64,000 bases of DNA. It comes from Axinella damicornis. Its lineage: Eukaryota > Porifera > Demospongiae > Axinellida > Axinellidae. The first letter of the stretch is position 1. Every line of letters starts with the position of its first letter. The DNA is taken from contig OZ007505.1 of assembly GCA_963931865.1 (NCBI GenBank), positions 12,662,868 to 12,726,867 on the forward strand. Direction: 5' to 3'. Positions 10,945 to 22,312 of this stretch are shown here, piece by piece. A model generated the notes under the pieces. The model searched no databases, was not told the origin of the DNA, and was given only the letters and a program-made list of their open reading frames with translations. The translations under genes and the position numbers were made by a program.

Positions 10945-11256
10945 GGGGAGTTTATGGAGGCCCTTAACAGGTATACCTTGTGCGTCCAGACCTGTCCTGA
11001 CAAGGCTGTTGCCTACACCAACCGAGCTCACTGCTACCTCAAGCTAAAGAGTGTGAGTATAGATGGTTGGATAGGTGGAGGGATGGAAGCTGAAGATGGT
11101 AGACTGTTAAATTGAGTGGCCCAAGTTACATATAATTATGGCATTCATTGTGTTCTATAAATTCAGCCAAGGAAAGCAGAGGAGGACGCTATGAAGGCGC
11201 TGGTCTTGGAACCTCAGAATGTGAAGGCGCTATATCGCAGAGCCCTTGCTAGGAAG
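10945..11256 (+). CDS. TPR-repeat exon pair, SPAG1/TOMM34-like fragment
   Basis: Exons 10,945-11,052 and 11,167-11,256 join in phase 0 with good borders (CAG before GGGGAG; GTGAGT; CAG before CCAAGG; GTGGGT). The first reads GEFMEALNRYTLCVQTCP, then AVAYTNRAHCYLKLKS. The second ends EPQNVKALYRRALARK. The pattern of Ala, Tyr, Asn-Arg-Ala and Leu-x-Pro-x-Asn-x-Lys-Ala-x-Tyr-Arg-Arg-Ala is that of TPR pairs that bind chaperone C-termini. The helix lengths match SPAG1 closely, which in animals helps pre-assemble axonemal dynein in the cytoplasm. Flanking TPR exons are not seen. Copy B keeps only the second exon. Confidence 0.75.
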
Positions 11257-11663
11257 GTGGGTGTGTCTGGTTAGTGAGTAGTAAAAGTACATATACTGGG
11301 TCTTTTCCGGTTGGGGAAAGTCATCAAGGAATGGAATGGAGAATGCTCGGGAATGAAGAGTGGAATGCAGAATGCAGTGGAGAATGTGCTAAATGAGCAG
11401 TGGAATGGAGACTGGAATTGAACAATTTCAGATACCAGTTTAACCTTTAACCTTTTTTGACCCTATGCACTCATAGGGCTTCTCATCAGTCCAAAAAGAG
11501 ACCAAAAGTCTTCAGAGGGCCTAGGAACCCAAACATTTGGTCAGATTTCGGTGCGCCGCCTCTCCCACTAAACGAAAGGCAGGGGGGTTTGTCGTGGGCC
11601 TTTTTTAATTATTTTAATAACACACTCCCTCCCACACACTCCTCCCTCCACACATACTGCCAG

Positions 11664-14165
11664 CACAACACAGCCGGTGGCAGCCTCCAGGGTGAAGGCT
11701 CAACCCAACAGCGAGAAGCTGAAGGCCTCATCTCAAGCAGGTTGGTGCTGCCTGTAACCATGATGTCATTTATGATACATTATGAGTGCACTACTCTTGA
11801 TGACATCACTCCTTAGTAACACAGTAACTTCTGTGGAGAGTTATAATGGTATCCAGCACAAATGCTGTTAACTTCAAAGTGAATTGCGATCCTAAAAATA
11901 ATGATAACGATGTGAAGCAAGAGTCAAGCTCAGTTTAAATACGATGGTAGATTTTAAACTCAGTAAATTTGTTAAACGAACTGGATTTGAATGTAAACTT
12001 TCGTTTTGTTTTTTCTCCAGTTTCTGAAGCAACTAGGAATGTGGTGGTGTCTGCACAGTCGGGTTCTGAGCTGCAGAAGATCAGTGGTGAGTAGCAATGA
12101 GGAGGCAGCTGGTTGCTTGGTGGACTCGGTGTGAGCTTTCTTCCGGGGGATCGCAGCGAGAGAGGTGTGCAATACGACGATCATGGTACAACACCACAAC
12201 TGAGTTTCACAGCAAAGAAAGACCTTGGCGCAAGTCTGGTCGAATCCCTCAACTCCTCCAGGTTCGGTGCCCTAGACAGATGGCTCTCCGAGATGAGGAA
12301 GACAAGGAAGTTTCCGAGGAAGTACGCCGGCGATGATCCAAAGCTGGGATTGTTGGGCTGGTGGAAGCTGGCTCATGTCTGTCCAAGAGGGACGATGAGT
12401 ATTTTTGAGGAAATGAAGGAGTTTAGGAAGGTGAACCATTCCCAGTGTGTCCAGCCCCGAGAGGCGATGTAAGTGGCCGATTCTGTCCATTTGTCCCTCC
12501 GTCTGCCTGTCTGTCCCTCTTCCTGTCTTTCTGTCTGTCTAACCTCTTGCTTGTACCAATCTGCATTTGTATAATATGTCATTCTGTCTGTCTGTCTGTC
12601 TAACGTGACTAGCAATCTATAATTATGCCCATCTGTCTGTCTGTCTGTCTGTACCTGGCCTATTTCTCACACAGGTACTCTATTCCTAGCCTCGTATCTA
12701 CAACCCACAACCTACATACTTCTCAACCAGTGTTTCATTAGAAAATCGTTCAAGAAATCGTAGGACGGCAAAGTATGGGGGAGTTCCCTTGCATGCATAT
12801 TACTTAATTGGTATTTTTCACTTTTGAATGGAGCTTAAATGAGAGTGAGAGTGGCTTTGGGACCCAAAGAACCTGTATTTGAATGTTCCATGCCACGCCC
12901 ACACCACTACAGGTCTCTGATAGGGGAGGAGAAGGGGAGTGAGAGGACATTCGATACTTGCGCTGCTGGGGATCCAGTGTGCACAAGGTGTAAGGTGTCG
13001 ATGAATTGTGGTACATGCCATGTACATGCACGTGTCGTACGTGCATGTACTGTGTCATTGTCCTCGTTCCCAGGCCTCCACACCCAGCAAGCAACAAAAG
13101 CTGGGTGAGGAGGCCTGGGAATGAGGCTACTGCTAATAGCCTCATTCCCAGGCCTCCACAGGCCGCTTGCTGGATGTGGAGGCCTGGGAACGAGGCTGCT
13201 ATATAATACAGCTATCAATGCTGTTGTGTGCAACATGCACACTCCACAAACTAGACTCGGTCCCAGACCCAAATCAACCCCAGCGCGGATTGCTTCCAGT
13301 ATCACGCGTGTGATACTAGATGCGATCCGTGCATAGTGTAATGTATTATTCTCTGTTGGCGAACAATTTTTGGAAGGCCTTGCAGTTCACTGTGAGCCTA
13401 ACTACTTCATACAACAGAAAGACTAGTTCAGTTGACAGTCGTGTTCAACTGTGCATATTACCAGTTTGTCACCAAAGATTTTGTCTCAGATCAGATGTCA
13501 GTTGTACATGTATAATCTGGTGAAGACAGGACCCTGTCTGCTCTGAGCTCTAACTGGTAAACTATCTGCATCTGAATACATTTTCATACAGAATTTGCAT
13601 TTATTCAGCCCCAGTATATTTGTGTACATGCATGTGTATGTGCAAGAATTTGTTGGCAACGTTACTACTATGCCGAACCATACTAAACCATGCCAGCACG
13701 GTTGTTTTGTCATGTCAACGGGGTATTATGGATCCTCCTCCTCCTCTCCATCCTCCTCCTCCTCCTCTCCCTCCTCCTCCTCCTCACCCTCCTCCTCCTC
13801 CTCTCTCTCCTCCCCCCTCTTCCCCCTCCTCCTCTCCCTCCTCCTCCCCCCTGCTTTTCCTCCTCTCCCTCCTCCTCCTCCTCCTCCTCCTCCTCTCCCT
13901 CCTCCTCATCCTCCTCCTCCCCCCTCCTCCTCTCCCTCCTCCTCCTCCTCTCCCTCCTCCTCTCCCTCCTCCTCTCCCTCCTCATCCTCCTCCTCCCCTT
14001 CTCTCCTCCTCCTCTTCCTCCCCCTCCCTCCTCCTCCTCCCCCTCCCTCCTCCTTCGCCCCTTCACAGGGTGAGTGTGCCTCGCTCCTCCTTGCAAGCCC
14101 CCAACAAGGTCAGGCCACACCTGAGGAGAAGCTTCGACACTACTGACTCCATGGCACTGTCTCAG
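11664..14165 (+). CDS. In-phase exon series of an unrecognised protein
   Basis: Four candidate exons, 11,664-11,740, 12,021-12,086, 12,213-12,468 and 14,069-14,165, have canonical borders and chain in compatible phases (1, 1, 2). They start with a Ser/Gln-rich linker (VKAQPNSEKLKASSQA). The 85-codon third exon includes LDRWLSEMRKTRKFP and LGLLGWWKLAHVCPRGTMSI. The last is a basic segment ending TTDSMALSQ. The third exon stays open in copy B with only a few amino-acid changes, which supports real coding. It could be the continuation of the TPR gene upstream or belong to the death-domain gene downstream. I do not recognise the family. Confidence 0.5.
12487..12655. repeat. CTGT-rich microsatellite in intron
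   Basis: Runs of CTGTCTGTCTGT interrupted by unique sequence. Copy B (62,630-62,800) has different run lengths. Confidence 0.85.
13062..13198. mobile_element. Two adjacent TAGCCTCG-family hairpins
   Basis: The first (13,062-13,131) runs from CCTCGTTCCCAGGCCTCC to GGCCTGGGAATGAGGCTA. The second (13,137-13,198) runs from TAGCCTCATTCCCAGGCCTC to GAGGCCTGGGAACGAGGCT. Both are repeated in copy B (63,208-63,344). Confidence 0.85.
13249..13345. mobile_element. Solo end of the larger TAGTCTCG-type element
   Basis: CTAGACTCGGTCCCAGACCC followed by CCAGCGCGGAT and CACGCG is the reverse complement of the right end of the full element at 47,066-47,717. Only one end is present. Confidence 0.65.
13728..14060. 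repeat. CCT/CTC trinucleotide-rich tract
   Basis: About 330 bp of TCC/CTC-rich sequence just 5' of an exon. The long Ser/Pro/Leu ORFs across it in several frames are compositional. Copy B reaches the same tract at the end of the window (63,900 onward). Confidence 0.95.
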
Positions 14166-14449
14166 GTACGTGTATAGAGGAGTGCTGTCACAGGACGGTT
14201 GACTGTCAGGCATTGGGTTTTAGGGTCCTATTCCAAAACCAGCAAGGGGGCATTTGCCCCCCTTGAAAGATACACAAGAACTGTTATGTCTAATGCCTCC
14301 CCCCTTACTTAGTTGCATCTACAATTTCGCCCCCCTCTCGAACCCTTACTTTGCTGCACTACAATTTCATCCCCCTCTTGAAGAACAATTTTCAGAATGA
14401 AACACTGACCAGTCAGTATGGGAATGGGGCGAAGGTTTAGTGGTACATT

Positions 14450-14900
14450 TGGGGGAGGAGGAGGGGTATATGTGTTGAAGGGGGGGGGGGGGGGGGGGGG
14501 GTGTAAGGGGAGGAGGAGGGGTATGTGTTGAAGGGGGAGTGTAAGGGGAGGAGGAGGGGTACGTGTTGAAGGGGGAGGACAGGTGGAAGGAGGAGGAGTA
14601 TGTGTTGAAGGGGGAGGATAGGGGGAGGAGGAGGGGTACGTGTTGAAGGGGGAGGACAGGGGGAGGAGGGGGGTACGTGCTGAAGGGGGAGGACAGGGGG
14701 AAGAGGAGGAGTACGTGTTGAAGGGGGAGGACAGGGGGAGGAGAAGGGGCACGTGTTGAAGGGGGAGGACAGGGGGAGGAGGAGGGGTATGTGTTGAGGG
14801 GGAGGACAAGGGGAGGGAGGAGGGTACGAGTTGAAGGGGGAGGAGGAGGGGTATGTGTTGAAGGGGAGGACGGGGAGGGAGGAGGGTACTGTACCTGTTG
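14450..14900. repeat. Purine-rich minisatellite, about 30-38-bp unit
   Basis: Repeats of GTGTTGAAGGGGGAGGACAG plus a GGGGAGGAGGAGGGGTACG-type half, about 12 units. It contains a run of about 22 G near 14,480. G-rich on the + strand. Confidence 0.9.
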
Positions 14901-14904
14901 AGGT

Positions 14905-15690
14905 AGGAGGATAGGGATGAAGATGTAGGAGAGGATTGTGGTCAGGATAGGCAGTACTAGTATGTGACATCACAGACGTGTGCATTAATTGGGGTGAACT
15001 GTAACGTTAACATGAAGGTGCACTTATACATTGTAGTGATGTTTGCGATTTAAACATTTGTTTCAAGTGCAATACCAAAGCTGCACTTCTTGGTTATTGG
15101 TCTGGCAGCAAGTGTTTTGTATGCAAGTGTAGTGTTAAGGTCTGGGCTGGGTATACGGCTGCTATTGGAGTTTTCAGTTCGCAGTGTTGCCTCATGCAGG
15201 ATCTAGACGCTGTGAATGAGCTTACACACGAGTTACCTATTCACGTATGCACTTCTGTGTCTCAAACCTCTTGTATGTGTATAGTTCTATAGTGGGACCC
15301 CTCTTACAGGACACCCGTGAATTATGGACGTGCACCTTCCTATAATCAGAAGATACATGTATGCCTAGAGATAAGAACTCCTCCGGTTCAGTTTGCAATG
15401 TTGCTCCAGGATCGAAATACTGGCTAGTGTATGAATGAGCATGCATGGGAAATAGTGGGACCCTCGGGATGTTTAAGGACACCTCCCTAATCAGCACAGT
15501 TGACCAAGTCCAAACTTCATGTAAATATGCCCAGACTTGAGAACATGTCCCTCATCAGGACCGGGTCCAAGTATCCTCGTTCCAGGGCCCACATGAGGAT
15601 TAGCATGCATGTACTCTGGTGAATACAGTTGCAGTTGCCTTATGTTAATATCCTAACCACCATACAGTGTTCTACTTCTACTGTCCTGTA
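14905..15690. other. Non-coding interval with pogo-like MITE remnants
   Basis: Motifs such as TAGTGGGACCC, AGGACACC and CCCTCATCAGGACCGGGTCC resemble eroded Tc1/pogo-type MITE ends. I see no supported exon. Confidence 0.4.
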
Positions 15691-15691
15691 G

Positions 15692-16596
15692 GTCTGGACT
15701 TGGAGGGTGTGGATGGTACCACTGTGCTCGGTAAGCTGGACTAGAAATGGCAGTCCATTGGAGGGAGCATTTTCACAGCTGTTATAGTTTAGAAGTCCAG
15801 CTGGCCACACTCAGTGTAGTGTGTACAAGTGATCACTTCAATTCATGTACTCAAACGATGATTCTAGAAACATCAGTATACTAGCAGTGAGGTGATCATG
15901 CAGTGAGGGAGGTCCAGTCAATATACTCCTTCATTCTTGCAGATGAGGATGATCTTCGCGATGTGAGGTCAGCAGTGGCAGACCTCGCTGGGAGGTGGCA
16001 GGACTTTGGCGTCTCACTGGGGATTCGCCCAGGTGATCTGGAAGCCATCATCTCAGCCAGTGCCCACTCTCCCAGCGACTGCCTGAGGAAGGTGCTCACC
16101 CTGTGGCTGAGACAGAACTACAAGGTACGGACCAGCTTCATACCCGCGGGCTCCTGCTTGCTTATTCTGAGGCCACTGTTGGGTTTCAATTGTGACTAGT
16201 AGAGGTCAAAGTTGAAACCTCCTTCAGTTTTAACCCCTTGTCTATGTTACTAGGAAGTTGGAGAGATTAGCATTAATTAATGGTAATAACCCCTTACTCA
16301 CCCAATATCCCAGTGGATTCGGTACCTGCAGACCAACAAGGGTGCAGGTGACTGGATGCGAGGCCACAATGTCATGTGATATTCCTCCTTATTCCAGGAC
16401 ATCATAATGTGCACAGTATATTTGTGCAGTGGACATGCTGTGGCAGTCCTGAAAATTTGTGTGCCTGTTCTTTGCACTTCCAGGTGGAGAAGTTTGGGAA
16501 GCCGACATGGAGGAGGCTGTGTAGGACCGCGTGGGGGGCAACAACCTTGTTCTGGCCCAGACAATAGCAAGAGAGCACCCCGTTGGGTTACCATAA
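15692..16596 (+). pseudogene. Death-domain protein, C-terminal exons with a broken last exon
   Basis: Exons 15,692-15,730, 15,943-16,124 and 16,484-16,596. The first two join in phase to read LDLEGVDGTTVL, then DEDDLRDVRSAVADLAGRWQ and the death-domain core LGIRPGDLEAI. The third exon starts VEKFGKPTWRRLC, the usual second half of the fold, but must change frame to continue DRVGGNNLVLAQTIAREHP and reach a TAA. The intervening part has lost about 10 nt and shows an in-frame TAG. Death domains are six-helix protein-interaction modules, widely expanded in sponges. Partners and the N-terminal architecture are not visible. Confidence 0.75.
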
Positions 16597-16599
16597 CAA

Positions 16600-19535
16600 C
16601 CCCACCTTACTCCATTTCCACTAGCCCAGACCATGTGGAAGATATGATCAGGTCCCAGCATGAGCTACACACACTCTTGGGATAGCTTAAATGTCATGTG
16701 TTTGTCCTTGCACCCATGTGTACCCTTGGTCCTCCTTTGTCCCCTCTCATCCTAATGCCCCCCAGGTTGGTCCACACTGTCACGACCGTTATGGTGCCCC
16801 TGTAATCTTATCCATGTTTACCTCATTTCTTTCCTACAGCCCAGGAAGCTCCGCCCACCCCTCCTCACTAAATAGCATTGTCCCTCGCAGGTGGGACAGG
16901 ACTGGGAGGTGGGTGACACATCAGCTGTATCCATGACGATGTCAGTACCCTGTAATCCAGTTTGGAGTTGTGTGTGTACCATGTACTCAGAGTAGCTCAT
17001 GGCTCCCCAGTAGGTGCCTATCTATAGGCCTGTACGTGCCAATTATTTATTATTCTTTTCCAGATTTCGTTTTCCTACTAGTCTCCACTATTATACAAAT
17101 GGCAGTCGGTATAAAAGTTGGCAAAAGTGAATTTGCGCACACTTGCTGCCTTTGCTCCTCTGGACTATCCTTTTGGTGCATTGGCAGGTCCTTGTGGTTC
17201 AGCTCAGACAGTGTGGGGGGTTTCATGCAGCCTGTAGAGTATGGACGGTAGAGCTGCTGGTAGTAGCCTGGTACTCTGGACATAGACGTTGCACTTACTG
17301 CACACACTAAAGTCTGTGTGGATTAAATGTGTAGTGTGCATGTGCATTAATTGGTACATTACATCATTCGTATTGGATCCACCTGTCATTCTCCTATTAT
17401 TCTTTGCATTGCAAAATTATGTATAGGTGGTTGTTCTACTAGCTAAACAGAGTGTGTATTATCCCGGTACTTGTTCTCATCCCAATAGCTCCCTCCTCCC
17501 CTCCCCGGAACTCCCCTCCTGGCCTTGTATCCAGTGACTCCATTGCGTTCCCCCTACTACCCCAGTATCACATGGAAACCGGTTCTTCAGAAACTGAACT
17601 ATAATTGAGGGGCTAACTCTTCAAAGTACCAGGAACAGCTGTGTGACATTCCGACTGATCATTCCAGATGCCAACCATTTCTTCTACATTTACAATAGCC
17701 ACAAACTGCATGGAGTCCTCAAGGTTTAAGTGAAAGTGAAACTAAGGATTGACTGTGCGTTGGATTGTGAACAAGAACCACTGTGGAACACTGATAGTAG
17801 TACTGCATTGAACATTGCAGCTGCCCAGTCCAACTTTTCTCTGGTGCTGGGATCCGGAGGTACTCGTGGTGAGATGGGCGTACAGACATACGCTTGTCTT
17901 ATTGAGTCTCTCAGATGTGCTTCCATAACCTGTGGTAGTGACAGACTACCGTTTGATGATGTCATCAACTAGCATCGGGCAGCCATATTGCTTCCAGCTT
18001 TACGTCTGAGGGACATGGTCCACATGATATTCCTACAGGAATCATGTTATACTTCAGCTAGGTGTTAGAGATGGTGGCTGCCATGCATATCCCTCCACCC
18101 TCCCCCTGACTTTGCTGTCACTATGATATAGCCTCAAAGAGTCCAGCACTGGCCGGCCGGCCCTCTTTCCCCCTCCCCGAGATTTCTGAACAACGTCTAC
18201 AGAGGAATTCTGGAACTCCCCTCGTGGCCATATGTGACTCCATTCTGTTCCCAGTATGACATGGAAACTGGTTCATCAGAAACAGAACACACCTGGTGAT
18301 GAGATTATTGAAGGCAACTCTAGAGCAGTACCGAGAACAGCTGCATGACCACAAAGGGTTCACATGTACAGTTCAAACTTCACACAGTGACAATGATGTA
18401 CCACAAGACATCCGTACCTTGTGAAGTGGTGGAGGTCTGGAACAACGAGGAAGACCCTCCGGTAATATGATGTGGGGTGATACGGGAGTGCCAGTTTGTG
18501 GTGAGGTTTGTGCGTATGTGGAGGGGGGAGTGTTGCCCTGTGCTGGGGCCATCACCAGCGTTACAACGGGTCGTTGCATATTGCAGCGTAGCCACGAGTG
18601 TCTGGTGGTCACGTCAAACTGAGTCTTCCCCTACTGAAGGTGTAGTCATGGTGACATGCCTCCTGGTCTTGTTGGATGTGCACTGTCCTCTTTTCAGCTT
18701 CACATGGCTTACTGCACGTGCAAAAAGTGGGTGTGGCACAAATCAATAGGCTGAACTAGAAGTGTCTGGAGGACACCTACATGCTTGTTGAGTACAATGG
18801 CAAACTTTATGAACAGCAACGTCGAGATTACAGATTGCATGTATGCATGTAGTAGTATAGTTGTAACTATGTAAACACAAGCACCATGCTCCTTGTGTAC
18901 ACATGTGACAAGACACTAATAACTCTGTCCTCCCTCCCTCCAGCCCTCCACTCCCCACCCACTCCAGCCCTCCCTCCCACCGTCTCCCTCCTCCACTGCT
19001 GCTACAGGATCGGGGACTGCCCGTCCCAGGATAGGTCAGTAGAGAAGTCAGTGTGTGACCATCCCAGTGTGTGATGATGGTACTGACAAGTCACTGTAAA
19101 AATAGTGTAGTAGACTGGGGTGAGAGGGTCTTGTTGCTAGGAGACAGAAGTACATGACAGTTGTGTGTTACCATGGGACGACATGTCTTGTTAAACTGGC
19201 AGTCACCTTTCACCTTGGCAAATGTCCAGCAGGATATATGTTGATCTCAGTATGCCACACCCATGTCCACAGTATATGGTCACTGCTCAGTCACTATCCC
19301 AAGTCACATGCAGCGTATGAAAGCACTCGTTGGAGTGAACATCCATTGAAAAGACACTAGACATTATGTTATCCCTCCAGACCATTTGATCTGCACAGTG
19401 AAGAGTAAACTGTATGGTAGTACAATACGTGCATGCACTAACATACATTAGCTGTGTGGCCACAGAGTACTGCCTCATGCCCAGTCCTGGTGGTGATGGC
19501 CTGGGAATGAGACCAGTGCATGCATCAATGATTGA
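16600..19535. other. Degenerate exon-like region between death-domain units
   Basis: Two diverged direct copies of one block, at about 17,510-17,650 and 18,210-18,345, share TGTGACTCCATT, CATGGAAAC and CAGAAAC. Short exon-like pieces occur nearby, such as DANHFFYIYNSHKLHGVLK (17,670-17,725, with a GT at its end) and EDTYMLVEYNGKLYEQ (about 18,765-18,815). They may be relics of the same gene family as the flanking death-domain exons. None is intact enough to call. Confidence 0.4.
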
Positions 19536-19561
19536 ACTCTGTGATATTATCCCACTCACAG

Positions 19562-19866
19562 GAGACCAGCCCACACTGATGGAACTAATCAGGTTCCGGG
19601 GAAGAGAAAGACGCATCAACGTCCCCCAGCAGATCGGCACCAACTTCATGAACTTTGGGATACTCCTTCTGGAAGATGAGAATGGTGCCAGAATCCAGTC
19701 CATCATTCACGAGTGCAGAGACAATCCCGAGCAAATCACTACAAACGTTCTGCAAGAGTGGATCGCTGGTCGAGGCAAGCTCCCGGTTTCCTGGGATGCA
19801 CTGATCGAAGTGCTACGAGATATTGACCTTGGTACCCTCGCTGATGAGATTGCAGCTGTGAAATGA
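19562..19866 (+). CDS. Second death-domain exon (C-terminal)
   Basis: After an acceptor (CTCACAG) at 19,561 the frame is open for about 101 codons and ends in TGA. The order PTLMELIRFRG, NFMNFGILLLEDENGARIQ, ITTNVLQEWIAGRG, PVSWDALIEVLRDIDLGTLA shows death-domain helices 2-6 with the conserved Trp and the terminal LADEI-x-AVK helix. Unlike the upstream unit, the whole domain is in one uninterrupted exon. Upstream exons were not found, so this is a gene end or a fragment. It differs in sequence from the 15.9-kb domain, so the two are separate family members. Confidence 0.75.
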
Positions 19867-20028
19867 TCATCTCCTCCCTGGACCAGAAGCAGGCAGGTCA
19901 GTCCTGGGAAGTGATAGCTTTGTTCCTGGGGCGTTCCCAGCCAGCGTTTGTCACTGGAAGCACATGAGAAATACTTCCAGGCCCTCTCCACTGACTTTTC
20001 ATGTATACTGCAGGCTACACTCTGGAGA

Positions 20029-20571
20029 AAAGAAGGGAAATGAGTCGGCTGACACTAGTTCGGAGGTGTGTGCTGAACATTGCTCCGCAGTGCTTGAGTG
20101 GAAGACTGAAGACCAATGCTGAGATTGGGAGACGGGTGACACGGGGTCATGATAACTGTAAACTTTATGTACCCCAAGTTAAGACGGAGTGGGGGCATAA
20201 GTCTTTCACATTCAAGGGGATACAGGAGTGGAACAGCCTTCCACCCGAGATTAGGACCCTGAGATCGTCTACAGCATTCAGAACAAAACTTCGGACTTAC
20301 ATGTTTAATAGATAATGATAAGTTGAGGTTTTGTAATCTTTGTAGGCAATTTGTGTGGTGTACTGTATTATGTGTTTTGATTTTGTACTTAATTGTGTGT
20401 ATGTGCAGGACTGTATGTGTTTTGATTTTGTACTTAATTTTGTAATTTTTGTAGACGATTGAGCTGTTATTGTGTGTACTGTATGTGCAGGACTCCCTGG
20501 AGGACCAGCCAGGTGGCTGAAGGGACATTTCCTGTCTAAAATTAAAATTTATCTATCTATCTATCTATCTA
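20029..20571 (+). mobile_element. 3' end of a non-LTR (LINE) retrotransposon
   Basis: An ORF ending at 20,313 reads LTLVRRCVLNIAPQCLSGRL, LYVPQVKTEWGHKSFTFKG and WNSLPPEIRTLRSSTAFRTK. This is the C-terminal tail found after the reverse transcriptase in CR1/RTE-like LINEs. A 3' UTR follows with an internal TGTGTTTTGATTTTGTACTT duplication, and the element ends in (TATC)5, a typical microsatellite tail. The rest of the ORF is absent, consistent with 5' truncation. Confidence 0.8.
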
Positions 20572-20574
20572 CAC

Positions 20575-22010
20575 CAGCTGAGTGGGAAGATCTGGGAACA
20601 AGACTAGGGGAGTGTTGGGTTGTTGGTGTGCAGAGGTCTGTGCACCTCATTCGAATATTCCCAGGCCTCTGCCCAGCAGCCTTGTAATTTGAAAAGTGTG
20701 GAAGCAGTGGAATATTGTACCTGATGAATGATGTGTAGGGGAGAGAAATCATCGTGGTGATTGTGGATGGGTAACCTGGTGCCCAGAACAACACTCAGAA
20801 CACACCCACACACTCAGCACACGGTCTGCACAACAGTATAGCTGCTGGTACGTGTATTGTGTTGGTGCTGTCCCGAGAGCTCCCTGTTGGCCACACCCAG
20901 TAAACTGTGTCATGTGATGAAATGTAGCAGGTGCTTTCTCCCTTCTTTTTCATTTTGACTCCCACTCACCCCAGAGGAGGGGGTGGACCCAGACGAGGGT
21001 ATACATTTGTCTCACTCCCCACCCATTTTTCATGACTTCCTCTTCGATTATTATGGCGACAAAGTGAAAGTGAAGAGAACAGTATGGGCCTGGGAGGAAG
21101 GAGGCTACACAACCCATGTAGAATCTCTTGTACTGGCAGCAGTATATATATAATATATATATACTGCTGCCAGTACAAGAGATTCTACATGGCTATATTA
21201 TATAGCCTCACTTCTGATATAGTACCTAATATGGTGGTTCTGAACCAGGTCCACGCTCGGAACATGGCCTAAGCCTCACTCAAGTGTTTGCCATCAGGTA
21301 GGAGCAGTATCACCCCCCTGCACCCTCAGCTACTTATTCTGCAACTACCACATACTTCTTGTGTACCATTGTACACTAAACCATCACATGTGCGATACTA
21401 CGGAATGGTAGTTACACATGCACTATAGTGAACTTGTCCTCCCCCCGGCCCCCCTCGCTGTTGCTGTGTGTTGTTCACTATGGTGATGAGTGTGCCATGA
21501 TGCACAACAGAGAATGCGCTCTATCAGTGTGTGAGGGAATTGGATGGCAATCACTTGTTGTGTACTTCCTGTCAGAGATTGGAGGGAGGTGGTTTGATGG
21601 TAGTCATAGCAATCACATGTTGGGGAGGTCCCAGCAAGTGGTGGCAGGTCATGAATAGTATTAGTATCCTGTTCCAACTCCATCCCATCCCTACAAGTAT
21701 GTACCTGCTACACAATGACATAGTTTGTCCCACAGCCTTGTTCCATGCTCTAGCTCTATACCAATGGAGGAGAGGGAGGGAAGAGAAACAGACTGTACGA
21801 GTACATGTATAAACATGCATACTTGATTGAAATTAAGTGTATACTGTTGAGTAAAAGTTGTGTCGATCTTATATACTTTCGTGCTAGCCTCGATCGTTCC
21901 CAGACCACTTCCCCTCCAGCTTTTGTTGCTTGCAGTAATACAACTGCACTGTTTGCACCCTTAATTTGTAGTACCAGTATTGACCCTGGTCCCTCTCCCT
22001 CCTGCCCCCT
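20575..22010. other. Non-coding interval with a perfect palindrome
   Basis: No exon is convincing. A long inverted repeat occupies 21,115-21,192, and a TAGCCTCG-type left end occurs at about 21,886-21,905. Confidence 0.5.
21115..21192. repeat. 78-bp perfect palindrome
   Basis: CATGTAGAATCTCTTGTACT then GGCAGCAGTATATATA faces its exact reverse complement across a TAATATA-type centre. Arms are about 36 bp without mismatch. It could be a recent hairpin MITE; TSDs are not obvious. Confidence 0.9.
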
Positions 22011-22015
22011 ACAGA

Positions 22016-22238
22016 GGTGGACTGGAGTGTGAACTTCACTTCAACAGCTGCCACTCTTCTTGACGAGGGTGTGGGGCTACACACCCCTACTGTGGACACA
22101 GATGAGGACCATGCAATTCTACAATCAGCATTGCATGAGCCAGTTATGACTACTCCCTGGAGACACACTACAGTTAGGAGTTCTTGTTGTCTGTTAGGAG
22201 TTGCTGTCTGTGATGAGTATTTTTTGTACAGGAAATGA
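22016..22238 (+). CDS. Possible terminal exon, unrecognised
   Basis: An acceptor CTACAG at 22,015 opens a frame of about 73 codons ending in TGA: EVDWSVNFTSTAATLLDEGV, then an acidic stretch with HTPTVDTDEDHAIL. It has no domain I recognise, and one open frame with an acceptor is weak support. Confidence 0.3.
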
Positions 22239-22271
22239 GACTTTAAATTGCAAGTTACTGTAAGCCTTTCA

Positions 22272-22312
22272 CTAGTCTCGTTCCAAGACGTGGTCTGGGA
22301 ACGAGACTAGCC
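22272..22312. mobile_element. Miniature TAGTCTCG hairpin
   Basis: CTAGTCTCGTTCCAAGACGT faces GTCTGGGAACGAGACTAG with almost no loop, the smallest member of the family in this window. Confidence 0.75.

Larger units (their letters stand above)
1..14060. repeat. Large duplicated segment, copy A
   Basis: Base 1 onward matches 45,187 onward in the same orientation, including the POLB-like and TPR exons, SINE, minisatellite and CCCT tract. Differences are scattered substitutions plus discrete indels. Copy A alone carries the elements at 4,787-5,439 and 5,679-6,078, the block at about 2,587-3,290 and the 1.5 kb from 9,650 to 11,135. The window starts inside the copy, so its left border is not visible. 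Confidence 0.95.

Noticed and set aside
13595..14213. Ser/Pro/Leu-rich ORFs of up to 185 codons
   Set aside because: They cover a CCT trinucleotide tract; only the last 97 bp behave like an exon.
14309..14985. Pro/Ser/Thr-rich - strand ORFs
   Set aside because: Translation of a purine-rich minisatellite, with no domain.
20055..20528. 157-codon - strand ORF
   Set aside because: Antisense shadow of the LINE 3' end, whose + strand reading has a recognisable reverse-transcriptase tail.
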